Part shown: in pieces, positions 56,209 through 64,000 of the stretch | How the letters are laid out: every line of letters begins with the position of its first letter | How positions within the stretch are numbered: position 1 is the first letter of the stretch | Assembly: GCF_900188155.1 (NCBI RefSeq) | Contig: NZ_FZOG01000004.1 | Span: 62,001-126,000, forward strand | Reading direction: 5' to 3' | Length of the DNA: 64,000 nucleotides | Origin: Pseudomonas segetis | GTDB taxonomy: Bacteria; Pseudomonadota; Gammaproteobacteria; Pseudomonadales; Pseudomonadaceae | Notes under the pieces: model-generated | Databases searched by the model: none | What the model saw: only the letters and a program-made list of their open reading frames with translations | Told to the model about the DNA's origin: nothing | Translations under genes and position numbers: made by a program

Positions 56209-56252
56209 CGGGGTTTACGTTGCCCAGCCAAGATAGTGGAAGTCACGCACCG

Positions 56253-56792
56253 ATGCAAAAAACCAAGCTCCTGCTGACCAGCCTCACCTTTACGGGGCTC
56301 ATCGCACTCGCCGGTTGTTCATTCCCCGGGGTTTATAAAATCGACATTCAACAGGGCAATGTCGTCACACAAGACATGATAGACCAGTTGCGCCCAGGAA
56401 TGACCCGCAAACAAGTGCGGTTTATCATGGGCAACCCGCTGATCACAGATACCTTCCATGCAAATCGCTGGGATTACCTGTACAGCATGCAACCGGGTGG
56501 TCGTCAGCGCTTGCAAGAACGCGTGAGTCTGATGTTTGACGACAACGACCAGCTTATAGGCTTAGCCGGCGACTTTATGCCAGGCGTCAGCCGTGACCAG
56601 GAAATCATGGGCGACGAGCCTGCGACGACAGTCACGCCTGCTGACGGCAGCGAAGAGCAGCCGCAAAAGGACACGCCGCAAGTTGACGAAGCGCCACCGG
56701 CACCTGGCTCGCTCCTGGAGCAGATCCAGAATGACGTCGACAGTGCGGAGCCTGCTGCCGTGCCGACACCTGAGCCACTGGATACCGAATAA
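56253..56792 (+). CDS. bamE: Outer-membrane assembly lipoprotein BamE (OmlA)
   Basis: This 179-aa protein has a lipoprotein signal ending in the lipobox LAGC. The SmpA/OmlA domain follows: [29 protein letters not shown] and [11 protein letters not shown]. It is part of the BAM complex that inserts outer-membrane proteins. A Pro/Glu/Thr-rich C-terminal extension of about 70 residues is absent from E. coli BamE but usual in Pseudomonas OmlA. ATG 56253 is preferred to a start 11 codons earlier, which would bury the signal peptide. Confidence 0.96.
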   Translation: MQKTKLLLTSLTFTGLIALAGCSFPGVYKIDIQQGNVVTQDMIDQLRPGMTRKQVRFIMGNPLITDTFHANRWDYLYSMQPGGRQRLQERVSLMFDDNDQLIGLAGDFMPGVSRDQEIMGDEPATTVTPADGSEEQPQKDTPQVDEAPPAPGSLLEQIQNDVDSAEPAAVPTPEPLDTE

Positions 56793-56805
56793 GGGTCTCC
56801 AGCTG

Positions 56806-56849
56806 CCAGCAATAAAAAAACCGGTGAAAACCGGTTTTTTTATTGCTGG
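56806..56849. terminator. Bidirectional terminator between bamE and rnfH
   Basis: A 19-bp perfect stem (CCAGCAATAAAAAAACCGG and its complement) with loop TGAAAA. The A/T stretches give a T run on either strand. Confidence 0.92.
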
Positions 56850-56918
56850 GCACACAGGCAAGACTTTTATCATCTCCCCAGGGGCCTGCGTGTCGAGCGC
56901 TGACAGGTGATGCCGTAC

Positions 56919-57230
56919 CTAGTCCCTGGTCTTGGCCTTGGCTGCTTTGGCGGCACGCTGCTTGCGCACCTCCTTGGGGTCGGCAATAAGCGGGCGGTAG
57001 ATTTCAACTCGCTCCCCCTCCTCCATCACACGCTCTTCAGGCTTGGCCACGGCCTTGCCAAAGATGCCCAATGGGCTATTGGCTAGATCGAGGCCCGGAA
57101 AATGCGCCTGCATACCCGACATCTCCGCTGCCTGGCGCATGGTGGTGCCGTACGGCAGGCTCAATCTCAGCAGCTTTTGCTTATCAGCCAGGGCATACAC
57201 CACTTCGACCGCAATGGTTTTGCTATCCAT
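56919..57230 (-). CDS. rnfH: RnfH family protein
   Basis: This 103-aa protein has the ubiquitin-like RnfH fold: IAVEVVYALADKQKLLRLSLP and then FGKAVAKPEERVMEEGERVEIYRPL. The function is unknown. It follows ratA with an eight-base gap, a pairing conserved in gamma-proteobacteria. Confidence 0.93.
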   Translation of the reverse strand: MDSKTIAVEVVYALADKQKLLRLSLPYGTTMRQAAEMSGMQAHFPGLDLANSPLGIFGKAVAKPEERVMEEGERVEIYRPLIADPKEVRKQRAAKAAKAKTRD

Positions 57231-57238
57231 GGGACGGA

Positions 57239-57673
57239 TTATCCATATAAGTTCTTGGCCCGCTGGCAGAACGCATCGACCAGGGTGTTGGCGGCCTGGT
57301 TGAACAGCGGTCCAAGGGTTGCGCGGACAATGGAGCCGGCGTAGTCAAAGGTCAGATCAAGACTGATTTTACAGGCCTTGTCGCCCAGAGCCTTGAACTC
57401 CCAACGTCCATGAAAATGGTTGAACGGGCCATCTTCAAGGTTCAACTCGATCGACTGCCCCGGGATCAGGGTATTGCGCGTGACAAAGCGCTGGCTGAAG
57501 CCGGCCTTGGCCACTTCAAGACTGGCGACCATCAGCTCGTCGGTGACTTCAAGCACCTCACTGGCGGAGCACCAGGGCAGGAACTCTGGGTAGCTCGCCA
57601 CGTCATTGACCAAGTCGTACAGCGCCCCTGCCGGATAAGGCAACAACGCCGAACGTTGAATATGCGTACTCAT
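57239..57673 (-). CDS. ratA: RatA-type START-domain protein
   Basis: This 144-aa protein of the polyketide cyclase/START family has PYPAGALYDLVNDVASYPEFLPWC, LEDGPFNHFHGRWEF and LGPLFNQAANTLVDAFCQRA. E. coli RatA was reported to block 70S ribosome association, while relatives bind ubiquinone (Coq10). Which applies here cannot be decided. It is co-directional with rnfH. Confidence 0.92.
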   Translation of the reverse strand: MSTHIQRSALLPYPAGALYDLVNDVASYPEFLPWCSASEVLEVTDELMVASLEVAKAGFSQRFVTRNTLIPGQSIELNLEDGPFNHFHGRWEFKALGDKACKISLDLTFDYAGSIVRATLGPLFNQAANTLVDAFCQRAKNLYG

Positions 57674-57707
57674 AAATCTGCGACTTCATGCAACACGAAC
57701 ATAATTC

Positions 57708-59111
57708 TCACTTAGTCAGTTCAGCAACAAACACAATCAAAACACCAATAGGTGCCACGACGCGAATCAACCACAAGGCCATGTTGAACAGCAGCGGGCT
57801 TTTGATCGATAACTCATCGCGCACCGAGTCGCGAGTCATGACCCAGCCTGCAAACATGGCGAACGCCAGGCCACCGATGGGCAGCAAGATACGGCTGGTC
57901 AGGTAATCGATGCCCTCGAAGAAGTTCTTGCCACCTTCTGCGCCCCACTGGAACAGGTGGAAGCCGTCATTGGCAAATACAAAGAACTTGGCATCGGCGC
58001 CGATATTGAACGATAGCACTGTCCCCATGCCCACAACCCAGCAGAACACAGCCAGCATGCTGGTCACCGCCGTGCGACTGCGCCCGGTACGCTCGACAAA
58101 GTAGGCAACTGCCGGCTCGAGCATGGAAATAGACGAACTCCAGGCAGCCAGGGTGACCAATACAAAAAACACCAGACCCATGACCTGTCCGAACGCCACA
58201 TTGCCAAAGGCAATCGGCAAGGTGACGAACATCAGCCCCGGCCCACCACCCGGCTCAAGCCCGGCGGCAAACACTATAGGGAAAAGCGCCAGGCCAGCGG
58301 TGAGCGCGACCAGGGTATCAAGCAACCCGACCGTGAGCACCGTTGCTCCAATCGAAGACTTTTTCGGCATGTACGAGCCGTACACCATGATCGAACCCAC
58401 ACCCACGCTGAGCGTGAAGAAGGCATGCCCCATCGCGGCAAGAATCCCGCCCTGGACCTTGCTGGGATCAAAGTGAAACAGGAAGTGGAAGCCTTGCATG
58501 AAATGCCCGGTGGTAAAGCTGTAGACGAGCAGGATCAGCAGCAATACAAACAGCATAGGCATCATGATCCGCAAGCTGCGCTCAAGCCCGGCCACAACGC
58601 CCTTGGCGATGACAAAGCCAGTGCCAAGCATAAACAGCGTATGCCACAGCGTCAGGCGCCACGGGTTATCCGTCAGGCCGCCAAATGCAGCGCCAGCCCC
58701 CTCAGCGCTGATGCCGGAGAAATTACCCTGCCCCATGCCAATGATGTAATCCAGCGACCAGCCTGCAACCACGCTGTAGAACGACAGGATCAGTAACGCC
58801 GCAACCATGCCGATCACCGCTGCGACTGACCAATAACGCGAACCGCCAGACTCTTTGGCCAGGCTGCGCATGGAATTGACCGGGCTTTGCCGGCCACGAC
58901 GACCGATCAGGGTTTCAGCCAGCATGATTGGCAGTCCAACCAGGGCGATGCACACCAGATACATGGCCACAAAGGCACCGCCACCGTAAAGGCCGGTCAT
59001 GTAGGGGAATTTCCAGATATTGCCCAATCCAACCGCCGACCCGGTGGCGGCCAGAATAAACACCCAGCGGCTGGCCCAGGCGCCGTGAATCGAGACTTTA
59101 TCGTTTGCCAT
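57708..59111 (-). CDS. Sodium-dependent transporter (NSS/SNF family)
   Basis: This 467-aa protein begins with the family signature FILAATGSAVGLGNIWKFPY and has about eleven or twelve membrane spans. Conserved stretches such as GVGSIMVYGSYMPKK and SSISMLEPAVAY match bacterial neurotransmitter:sodium symporter relatives. These carry amino acids or similar solutes with sodium. The substrate cannot be told. It lies between ratA and smpB, genes that are adjacent in E. coli. Confidence 0.92.
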   Translation of the reverse strand: MANDKVSIHGAWASRWVFILAATGSAVGLGNIWKFPYMTGLYGGGAFVAMYLVCIALVGLPIMLAETLIGRRGRQSPVNSMRSLAKESGGSRYWSVAAVIGMVAALLILSFYSVVAGWSLDYIIGMGQGNFSGISAEGAGAAFGGLTDNPWRLTLWHTLFMLGTGFVIAKGVVAGLERSLRIMMPMLFVLLLILLVYSFTTGHFMQGFHFLFHFDPSKVQGGILAAMGHAFFTLSVGVGSIMVYGSYMPKKSSIGATVLTVGLLDTLVALTAGLALFPIVFAAGLEPGGGPGLMFVTLPIAFGNVAFGQVMGLVFFVLVTLAAWSSSISMLEPAVAYFVERTGRSRTAVTSMLAVFCWVVGMGTVLSFNIGADAKFFVFANDGFHLFQWGAEGGKNFFEGIDYLTSRILLPIGGLAFAMFAGWVMTRDSVRDELSIKSPLLFNMALWLIRVVAPIGVLIVFVAELTK

Positions 59112-59277
59112 GTGCGGCTAGCCTGTTGTGCGGATTAAAAAAGATCGCGCATTGTCCGAGATAACGCGGGGCGGCTCAAGCTCACATGGCACGCGCGCCG
59201 AGGAATGGATGCAATGCGAGGCAATCAATTAATCAATTGTCATGCATCAGCAGATAGCGCGAGCGCGTGTGACTCCC

Positions 59278-59283
59278 TATAAT
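59278..59283 (+). promoter_or_regulatory. TATAAT -10 element very close to smpB
   Basis: A perfect TATAAT lies with its last base ten bases before the smpB ATG and has no clear -35. Transcription would begin about two or three bases before the start codon, and no ribosome binding site is present. Confidence 0.6.
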
Positions 59284-59292
59284 GCGCCGCCT

Positions 59293-59772
59293 ATGGCTAA
59301 ACAAAAGAAACAGAGCGAAAACACCATCGCGCTTAACAAAAAAGCGCTGCATGACTATTTCATCGAAACCAAGTTCGAAGCCGGGCTCGCGCTCGCTGGC
59401 TGGGAAGTGAAAAGCATGCGTGCCGGCAAAGCCCAGTTGACCGACAGCTATGTGCTGTTGAAAAACGATGAAGCTTGGCTGATGGGTTGCCACATCACCC
59501 CGCTGACCACTGCAAGCACCCATGTGATTGCAGACCCGACACGCACCCGCAAGCTATTGCTCAACAAGCGCGAGCTGGAGAAGCTGTTCGGCGCGGTCAA
59601 CCAGAAGGGCTATACCTGCGTTGCCTTGTCGATCCAGTGGAAGGCCCATCTGGTCAAGTGCACCATTGCGCTGGTGAAGGGCAAGAAAGACTTCGACAAG
59701 CGGCACACCGAGAAAGCACGTGATGCCGACCGTGAAGTTCAGCGCGCCATGCGCACCAAGGGCAAAGAGTAA
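59293..59772 (+). CDS. smpB: SsrA-binding protein SmpB
   Basis: This 159-aa protein binds tmRNA for rescue of stalled ribosomes. It shows [21 protein letters not shown], the core [21 protein letters not shown] and [16 protein letters not shown], then the basic tail [19 protein letters not shown] 59293 matches the family start; an upstream in-frame start lies beyond the putative promoter. The tmRNA gene is not in the window. Confidence 0.97.
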   Translation: MAKQKKQSENTIALNKKALHDYFIETKFEAGLALAGWEVKSMRAGKAQLTDSYVLLKNDEAWLMGCHITPLTTASTHVIADPTRTRKLLLNKRELEKLFGAVNQKGYTCVALSIQWKAHLVKCTIALVKGKKDFDKRHTEKARDADREVQRAMRTKGKE

Positions 59773-59816
59773 AACGCGGCTCTCAATGACCGCGACTTGC
59801 CCGGCTCGGCGCCGGT

Positions 59817-60590
59817 CTAGGGATGGCGCGTCGAACGGCGCTGCGCCCTGGCCTCGCGCTGAACTTGCTGCTGCACCTCGGCAAGGACTTCCTGCACGTA
59901 ATCAATGTGCTGATTGGACAACGCCCGCGCATCATCCGCACGCCCGCCAATAATCGCCTCATACAACGCCCGGTGCTGGTTGATCAGCATGTCCCGGGTT
60001 TCGCTGCGCTGCTCATACATTCCGCCGATATTGGTCACAACGTTGCGCTTGAGCAAATCAAACAGGCCGCGAATGGTATGCAGCAGCACCGCATTGTGAC
60101 TGGCTTCGGCGATAGCCAGGTGAAACTGCGCATCGGCAGCCCCCTCTTCGGCTCGGGTCACCTTGCCACTGCGGTTATAGCAATCCTGTAGAGCATCGAA
60201 GGCACTCTTCAAGCGTTCAAGGTCGAGCTCGGTCGCGCGTAGCGCGGCGTAATAGGCACAGGAACCTTCCAGGGTATGGCGAAACTCAAGCAGGTCGCGC
60301 TGCGCCTCGGGATTGCTCTCCATCAGCAGCAGCAATGGATCACTGAAGGTCGAGCCCAGTGTTTGCGCCACATAGTTACCGCCGCCTTGACGACTGACCA
60401 GCAACCCCTTGGCAACCAGCTTCTGGATAGCCTCACGCAGGGACGGCCGCGAGACACCGAACCGCTCGGCCAGCACGCGCTCAGCCGGAAGACGCTCGCC
60501 AACCTTCAGCGATCCTTCAAGAATCATGGTTTCCAGTTGCGCCACGATGTCGTCGCTGAGGCGACGCTGGCGCAAAGGCCCAACTTCCAT
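59817..60590 (-). CDS. lldR: LldR, FadR-type GntR repressor of lactate genes
   Basis: This 257-aa regulator has a winged helix (LKVGERLPAERVLAERFGVSRPSLREAIQKL) and an all-helical FCD effector domain with the metal/ligand-type positions in DAQFHLAIAEASHN and INQHRALYEAI. It is divergent from lldP. Two FadR-type palindromes with TGGT-N3-ACCA cores lie between them. Lactate is the expected inducer. Confidence 0.92.
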   Translation of the reverse strand: MEVGPLRQRRLSDDIVAQLETMILEGSLKVGERLPAERVLAERFGVSRPSLREAIQKLVAKGLLVSRQGGGNYVAQTLGSTFSDPLLLLMESNPEAQRDLLEFRHTLEGSCAYYAALRATELDLERLKSAFDALQDCYNRSGKVTRAEEGAADAQFHLAIAEASHNAVLLHTIRGLFDLLKRNVVTNIGGMYEQRSETRDMLINQHRALYEAIIGGRADDARALSNQHIDYVQEVLAEVQQQVQREARAQRRSTRHP

Positions 60591-60601
60591 AACTAACCCT
60601 C

Positions 60602-60616
60602 AATGGTTTGACCATT
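60602..60616. promoter_or_regulatory. LldR operator candidate near lldR
   Basis: AATGGT-TTG-ACCATT is a perfect palindrome of the FadR-type form (TGGT-N3-ACCA), 12 bases before the lldR ATG. Confidence 0.65.
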
Positions 60617-60708
60617 CGTCACTTGGAACAGTGCGAAGAAACAAGCCTATATCCTGGCCCACAGCCGCACAACAGCAGGCCATCCGACCAAAGTCTTAAT
60701 CTCGCGGT

Positions 60709-60737
60709 TTGACAGCCAAGCCTACTACTTTTAACCT
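60709..60737 (+). promoter_or_regulatory. Possible sigma70 promoter of lldP
   Basis: TTGACA (60709-60714) and TAACCT (60732-60737) are spaced by 17 bases. The start would be near 60744, just upstream of the strong LldR palindrome. Confidence 0.5.
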
Positions 60738-60753
60738 GAGCGCTACATTTTGT

Positions 60754-60772
60754 AAATTGGTATTACCAATTT
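60754..60772. promoter_or_regulatory. LldR operator candidate near lldP
   Basis: AAATTGGTATTACCAATTT has perfect nine-base arms around one central base and the FadR-type core TGGT-ATT-ACCA. It lies just downstream of the putative lldP -10, fitting repression. Confidence 0.8.
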
Positions 60773-60783
60773 ATCGAATTTTT

Positions 60784-60795
60784 AATAACAATAAC
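60784..60795 (+). promoter_or_regulatory. CA-type Hfq/Crc motif in the lldP leader
   Basis: AATAACAATAAC fits the AANAANAA pattern recognised by Hfq/Crc. It lies a few bases upstream of the GAGG that would serve the leader ORF. Confidence 0.5.
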
Positions 60796-60809
60796 TTTTG
60801 AGGTTCGTC

Positions 60810-60890
60810 ATGTTTTGCTGCTCTGAACAGCCAGCTTCGCTCGCACCTCCATGTCACACCTACGCGCTACTGAGCGGAGATTACAGATGA
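60810..60890 (+). CDS. Leader ORF coupled to lldP
   Basis: ATG 60810, preceded by GAGG at six bases, opens a 26-codon ORF whose TGA overlaps the lldP ATG (ATGA at 60887-60890). The peptide starts MFCCSEQPAS and ends LLSGDYR, and has no known relative I recognise. Its role may be regulatory: translation through it would bring ribosomes to the lldP start. It could also be chance. Conservation in other genomes is untested. Confidence 0.4.
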   Translation: MFCCSEQPASLAPPCHTYALLSGDYR

Positions 60891-62584
60891 CTTCCGGTGT
60901 ACTCGCTTTACTCGCTTTCTCGCCTATTTTGCTCGCTGCCATTTTGCTGATCGGCCTGCGCTGGCCAGCTAAACGGGCCATGCCTTTGGTTTACCTGCTG
61001 ACTGCCGCGGTCGGTTTGCTGGCCTGGGACATGAGCTTCACCCGCATCCTGGCCTCAACCCTGCAAGGCCTGCTGATCACTCTTGGCCTGCTGTGGATCA
61101 TCTTCGGCGCGATCTTGCTGCTCAACACACTCAAGCATTCTGGCGGCATCACCGCGATCCGCGCCGGGTTTGCCACCATCAGCCCCGACCGCCGCATTCA
61201 GGCGATCATCATCGCCTGGCTGTTTGGCTGCTTTATCGAAGGCGCATCAGGCTTTGGCACGCCGGCGGCGATTGCCGCGCCACTGCTGGTTGCCATTGGG
61301 TTCCCAGCCATGGCCGCTGTGCTGATGGGCATGCTGGTGCAAAGCACACCCGTGTCATTCGGTGCCGTCGGCACGCCGATTATTGTCGGTGTCAGCACCG
61401 GGTTGGACAGCCATGCGATTGGCGCACAACTGCTGGAGCAAGGCTCATCCTGGGCGCAGTTCCTGCAGTTGATCACCAGCGAAGTGGCAATCATCCATGC
61501 CATTGTCGGCACTGTGATGCCGCTCTTTATGGCGATGATGCTGACCCGCTTCTTCGGTCGGGAAAAAAGCTGGAAAGCCGGCTTGGAAGTACTGCCGTTT
61601 GCGATTTTCGCCGGCCTGGCCTTCACCATCCCCTACGCCTTGACCGGTGTATTCCTCGGCCCTGAATTCCCATCGCTGATTGGTGGCCTTACCGGCTTGG
61701 CGATTGTTACCAGCGCTGCGCGCATGGGTTTTCTGGTGCCGAAAACAAGCTGGGATTTTGCCCCGGCCAAAGACTGGCCTGCCGAGTGGATCGGCACGGT
61801 CGAAATGAAACTTGATGAACTGGCCAGCAAGCCAATGAGCTCGCTGCGCGCCTGGTTGCCTTATGTGCTGGTTGGCGTATTGCTGGTGATCAGCCGCATA
61901 TTCCCCGAGGTTGGCAACGCGCTTAAGGCCGTGGTGATCAACTTCCCGGACTTGCTGGGCGAAGCCGGCGTCAGCGCTAACTTCCAGCCACTGTACCTGC
62001 CGGGCGGAATCCTGGTTACCGTGGTATTGGCAACCTTCTTCCTGCACGGCATGAAAGTACGCGAACTGACGGCTGCGGTAAAAGAGTCCAGCTCGGTATT
62101 GCTCAGCGCGGGTTTTGTCCTGCTGTTCACAGTGCCGATGGTGCGTATCCTCATCAACTCAGGGGTTAACGGCGCGGAACTGGGCAGCATGCCAATCGTC
62201 ATGGCGCGCTGGGTGGCAGATAGCGTTGGCGGGATTTACCCATTGCTCGCACCAAGCATCGGCGCCCTGGGCGCATTTATTGCTGGCTCCAACACCGTCA
62301 GCAATATGATGTTCAGCCAGTTCCAGTTCGGCGTGGCCAGCAGCCTTGGTTTTTCCAGCGCATTGATTGTTGCCGTGCAAGCCATAGGCGCCGCCGCCGG
62401 TAACATGGTGGCTATCCATAACGTCGTGGCAGCATCGGCTACCGTTGGCCTGCTCGGCCGCGAAGGCAATACGCTGCGCAAAACCATCTGGCCTACGCTG
62501 TACTACGTGCTATTGACCGGCATCATTGCCATGATTGCCATCTATGGCCTGGGTATCAGTGATCCATTGTTGGCCACGCATTAA
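60887..62584 (+). CDS. lldP: L-lactate permease
   Basis: This 565-aa lactate/proton symporter has about a dozen spans and the family stretches FGAILLLNTLKHSGGI, GCFIEGASGFGTPAAIAAPLL and STPVSFGAVGTPIIVG. ATG 60887 has GCGGAG eight bases upstream. An earlier in-frame ATG at 60851 would add 12 residues. It begins the lactate operon with lldD and dld. Confidence 0.95.
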   Translation: MTSGVLALLAFSPILLAAILLIGLRWPAKRAMPLVYLLTAAVGLLAWDMSFTRILASTLQGLLITLGLLWIIFGAILLLNTLKHSGGITAIRAGFATISPDRRIQAIIIAWLFGCFIEGASGFGTPAAIAAPLLVAIGFPAMAAVLMGMLVQSTPVSFGAVGTPIIVGVSTGLDSHAIGAQLLEQGSSWAQFLQLITSEVAIIHAIVGTVMPLFMAMMLTRFFGREKSWKAGLEVLPFAIFAGLAFTIPYALTGVFLGPEFPSLIGGLTGLAIVTSAARMGFLVPKTSWDFAPAKDWPAEWIGTVEMKLDELASKPMSSLRAWLPYVLVGVLLVISRIFPEVGNALKAVVINFPDLLGEAGVSANFQPLYLPGGILVTVVLATFFLHGMKVRELTAAVKESSSVLLSAGFVLLFTVPMVRILINSGVNGAELGSMPIVMARWVADSVGGIYPLLAPSIGALGAFIAGSNTVSNMMFSQFQFGVASSLGFSSALIVAVQAIGAAAGNMVAIHNVVAASATVGLLGREGNTLRKTIWPTLYYVLLTGIIAMIAIYGLGISDPLLATH

Positions 62585-62594
62585 CAGTTGCCAT

Positions 62595-62625
62595 GCGACA
62601 TGCCCGGTATTTCCGGGCATGTCGC
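62595..62625. repeat. Strong hairpin between lldP and lldD
   Basis: GCGACATGCCCGG and CCGGGCATGTCGC form a perfect 13-bp stem with a five-base loop, 10 bases after the lldP stop. No T run follows. It could slow exonucleases or reduce read-through into lldD. Confidence 0.7.
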
Positions 62626-62734
62626 TGCCAGCAACCCCTATATTCCAGAGCGCGCGCAAGGCTGTGCACGCATCGTTGAGGACAGCGCCCGCCTGGCAAG
62701 CTCCTCATAATCAACATCACAGGGTGCTTTATTG

Positions 62735-63880
62735 ATGATTATCTCTGCCTCTACTGATTACCGCGCTGCTGCCCAACGCAAGCTTCCACCATTTTTGTTC
62801 CACTACGCCGACGGCGGCGCTTACGCCGAGCACACGCTGCGCCGCAACGTTTCCGACCTGGCCGACATCGCCCTGCGCCAACGGGTGCTGCGCAACATGT
62901 CCGAACTCAGCCTGGAAACCACGCTGTTCAATGAAACCCTGTCGATGCCCGTGGCGATAGCACCTGTCGGCCTGTGCGGTATGTTCGCCCGTCGCGGCGA
63001 GGTTCAAGCCGCGCGCGCGGCCGATGCCAAGGGCATTCCGTTTACCCTGTCGACCGTTTCGGTGTGCCCGATCGAGGAAGTCGCCCCGGCGATCAACCGC
63101 CCCATGTGGTTCCAGCTGTATGTATTGAAAGACCGCGGTTTCATGAAAAACGCCCTTGAGCGCGCCAAGGCCGCCGGGGTTACCACCCTGGTGTTTACCG
63201 TTGACATGCCAACTCCAGGCGCGCGCTACCGTGATGCCCACTCTGGCATGAGCGGCCCGAACGCAGCGGCACGGCGCATGTTGCAAGCTGTGACTCACCC
63301 CTCCTGGGCGCTCGATGTTGGCTTGCTGGGTCGCCCCCATGACCTGGGCAATATCTCGACCTACCGTGGCAACCCAACCGGGCTGGCCGACTATATCGGC
63401 TGGCTGGCGAACAACTTCGACCCATCGATCTCCTGGAAAGACCTGGAGTGGATTCGTGATTTCTGGGACGGCCCGATGATCATCAAGGGCATCCTTGACC
63501 CGGAAGACGCCAAGGATGCGGTCAAGTTCGGCGCCGACGGCATCGTCGTCTCCAACCACGGCGGTCGCCAGCTCGATGGCGTGCTCTCCAGCGCCCGTGC
63601 GCTTCCAGCCATTGCCGACGCGGTCAAGGGCGACCTGAAAATCCTTGCCGACTCGGGCATCCGCAATGGCCTCGATGTAGTACGCATGGTCGCCCTGGGC
63701 GCAGATTGCGTAATGCTCGGTCGCGCCTTCCTTTATGCACTGTCGGTAGCAGGTGAAGCTGGCGTACGCAATCTGCTCGACCTGATCGAAAAGGAGATGC
63801 GCGTGGCAATGGTGCTCACTGGCGCTAAATCCATCAGCGAGATCAGTGCGGAATCACTGGTGCGTGAACTAGGCCGCTGA
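62735..63880 (+). CDS. lldD: L-lactate dehydrogenase (quinone), FMN-dependent
   Basis: This 381-aa enzyme oxidises L-lactate to pyruvate, passing electrons to quinone. Signatures include [41 protein letters not shown] and the active-site [15 protein letters not shown] 62735 ([16 protein letters not shown]) matches E. coli LldD; a TTG one codon earlier is less likely. Confidence 0.97.
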   Translation: MIISASTDYRAAAQRKLPPFLFHYADGGAYAEHTLRRNVSDLADIALRQRVLRNMSELSLETTLFNETLSMPVAIAPVGLCGMFARRGEVQAARAADAKGIPFTLSTVSVCPIEEVAPAINRPMWFQLYVLKDRGFMKNALERAKAAGVTTLVFTVDMPTPGARYRDAHSGMSGPNAAARRMLQAVTHPSWALDVGLLGRPHDLGNISTYRGNPTGLADYIGWLANNFDPSISWKDLEWIRDFWDGPMIIKGILDPEDAKDAVKFGADGIVVSNHGGRQLDGVLSSARALPAIADAVKGDLKILADSGIRNGLDVVRMVALGADCVMLGRAFLYALSVAGEAGVRNLLDLIEKEMRVAMVLTGAKSISEISAESLVRELGR

Positions 63881-63901
63881 AACCTTATAAAAACCCGGCA
63901 C

Positions 63902-63921
63902 TGGGGCTCATGCCAGCCCCA
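63902..63921 (+). repeat. Hairpin between lldD and dld
   Basis: TGGGGCT-CATGCC-AGCCCCA is a 7-bp stem with no T run. It lies just after lldD and may be an mRNA stability element. Confidence 0.4.
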
Positions 63922-63959
63922 ATGCCAGCGTTCAACTACCGATGACCCACGGAGCTCGC

Positions 63960-64000
63960 ATGAGCCTGCCTGCTGCATTCCTGACTGAAGTTAAACGCCT
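63960..64000 (+). CDS. dld: FAD-binding D-lactate dehydrogenase, first codons (runs off right edge)
   Basis: ATG 63960, preceded by GGAG, starts MSLPAAFLTEVKR and is cut by the window end. Position directly after lldPD in Pseudomonas, and this N-terminal sequence, fit the FAD-dependent D-lactate dehydrogenase (Dld/LldE). Only 13 residues are visible, so the call rests mainly on context. Confidence 0.6.
   Translation, partial: MSLPAAFLTEVKR

Overview
The window is a stretch of core chromosome from a Pseudomonas species of the fluorescens/putida type. The evidence is the gene order: cbrX-cbrA-cbrB-crcZ-pcnB-folK-panBC-pgi-acs on one side, then rpsO-pnp, truB-rbfA-infB-nusA-rimP, carAB-greA, grpE-dnaK-dnaJ-dapB, the recN/fur/bamE/rnfH/ratA/smpB cluster and the lactate operon lldPD-dld. 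The species cannot be named from this alone. No prophage, integrase, insertion sequence, CRISPR array or rRNA operon was seen.

Layout. 1-560: start of a transglutaminase-like protein (minus strand, cut by the window edge). 898-6058: the carbon/nitrogen-balance module CbrX-CbrA-CbrB with the sRNA CrcZ behind a sigma54 promoter and a CbrB-type binding site. 6.2-17.4 kb (plus strand): RNA polyadenylation, folate, pantothenate, glucose-6-phosphate isomerase, acetyl-CoA synthetase, an MpaB/DUF2236 protein, a thiolase and an rRNA-methyltransferase-like enzyme. 17.5-22.8 kb: large DUF748 (AsmA-like) envelope protein, two tandem small secreted DUF2845 proteins and a rhomboid protease. 22.8-27.3 kb: CsbD and BON stress proteins, a membrane/TPR protein, and a divergent ArsR-type regulator/MFS pair that looks like the most accessory part. 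27.3-36.5 kb (minus strand): RNA decay, translation initiation and transcription elongation genes plus two tRNAs. 36.5-53.8 kb (mostly minus): secG, tpiA, glmM, folP, ftsH, rlmE, then carA-carB-greA, dapB and the DnaK chaperone system. 53.9-59.8 kb: recN, fur, bamE, rnfH, ratA, a sodium-dependent transporter and smpB. 59.8-64.0 kb: lldR divergent from lldP-lldD-dld, running off the right edge.

How the parts connect. CbrA/CbrB activates crcZ, whose A-rich CA motifs titrate Hfq/Crc. Two other genes here carry similar CA motifs at or near translation starts: acs and the lldP leader. The window may therefore hold both the sRNA antagonist and two of its downstream targets. The DnaK operon has two good sigma32 promoters (before grpE and before dnaK), and recN has a partial LexA box.

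Less familiar observations. An unannotated 26-codon leader ORF is coupled to lldP through an ATGA overlap. smpB has a perfect TATAAT only about 10 nt before its ATG and no Shine-Dalgarno, suggesting a leaderless mRNA. A putative sigma54 promoter precedes the BON gene. A long inverted repeat lies between the ArsR regulator and the MFS gene. A carA promoter appears to sit inside the dapB terminator, with its -35 in the hairpin loop. No wholly new defence or biosynthetic system was found.
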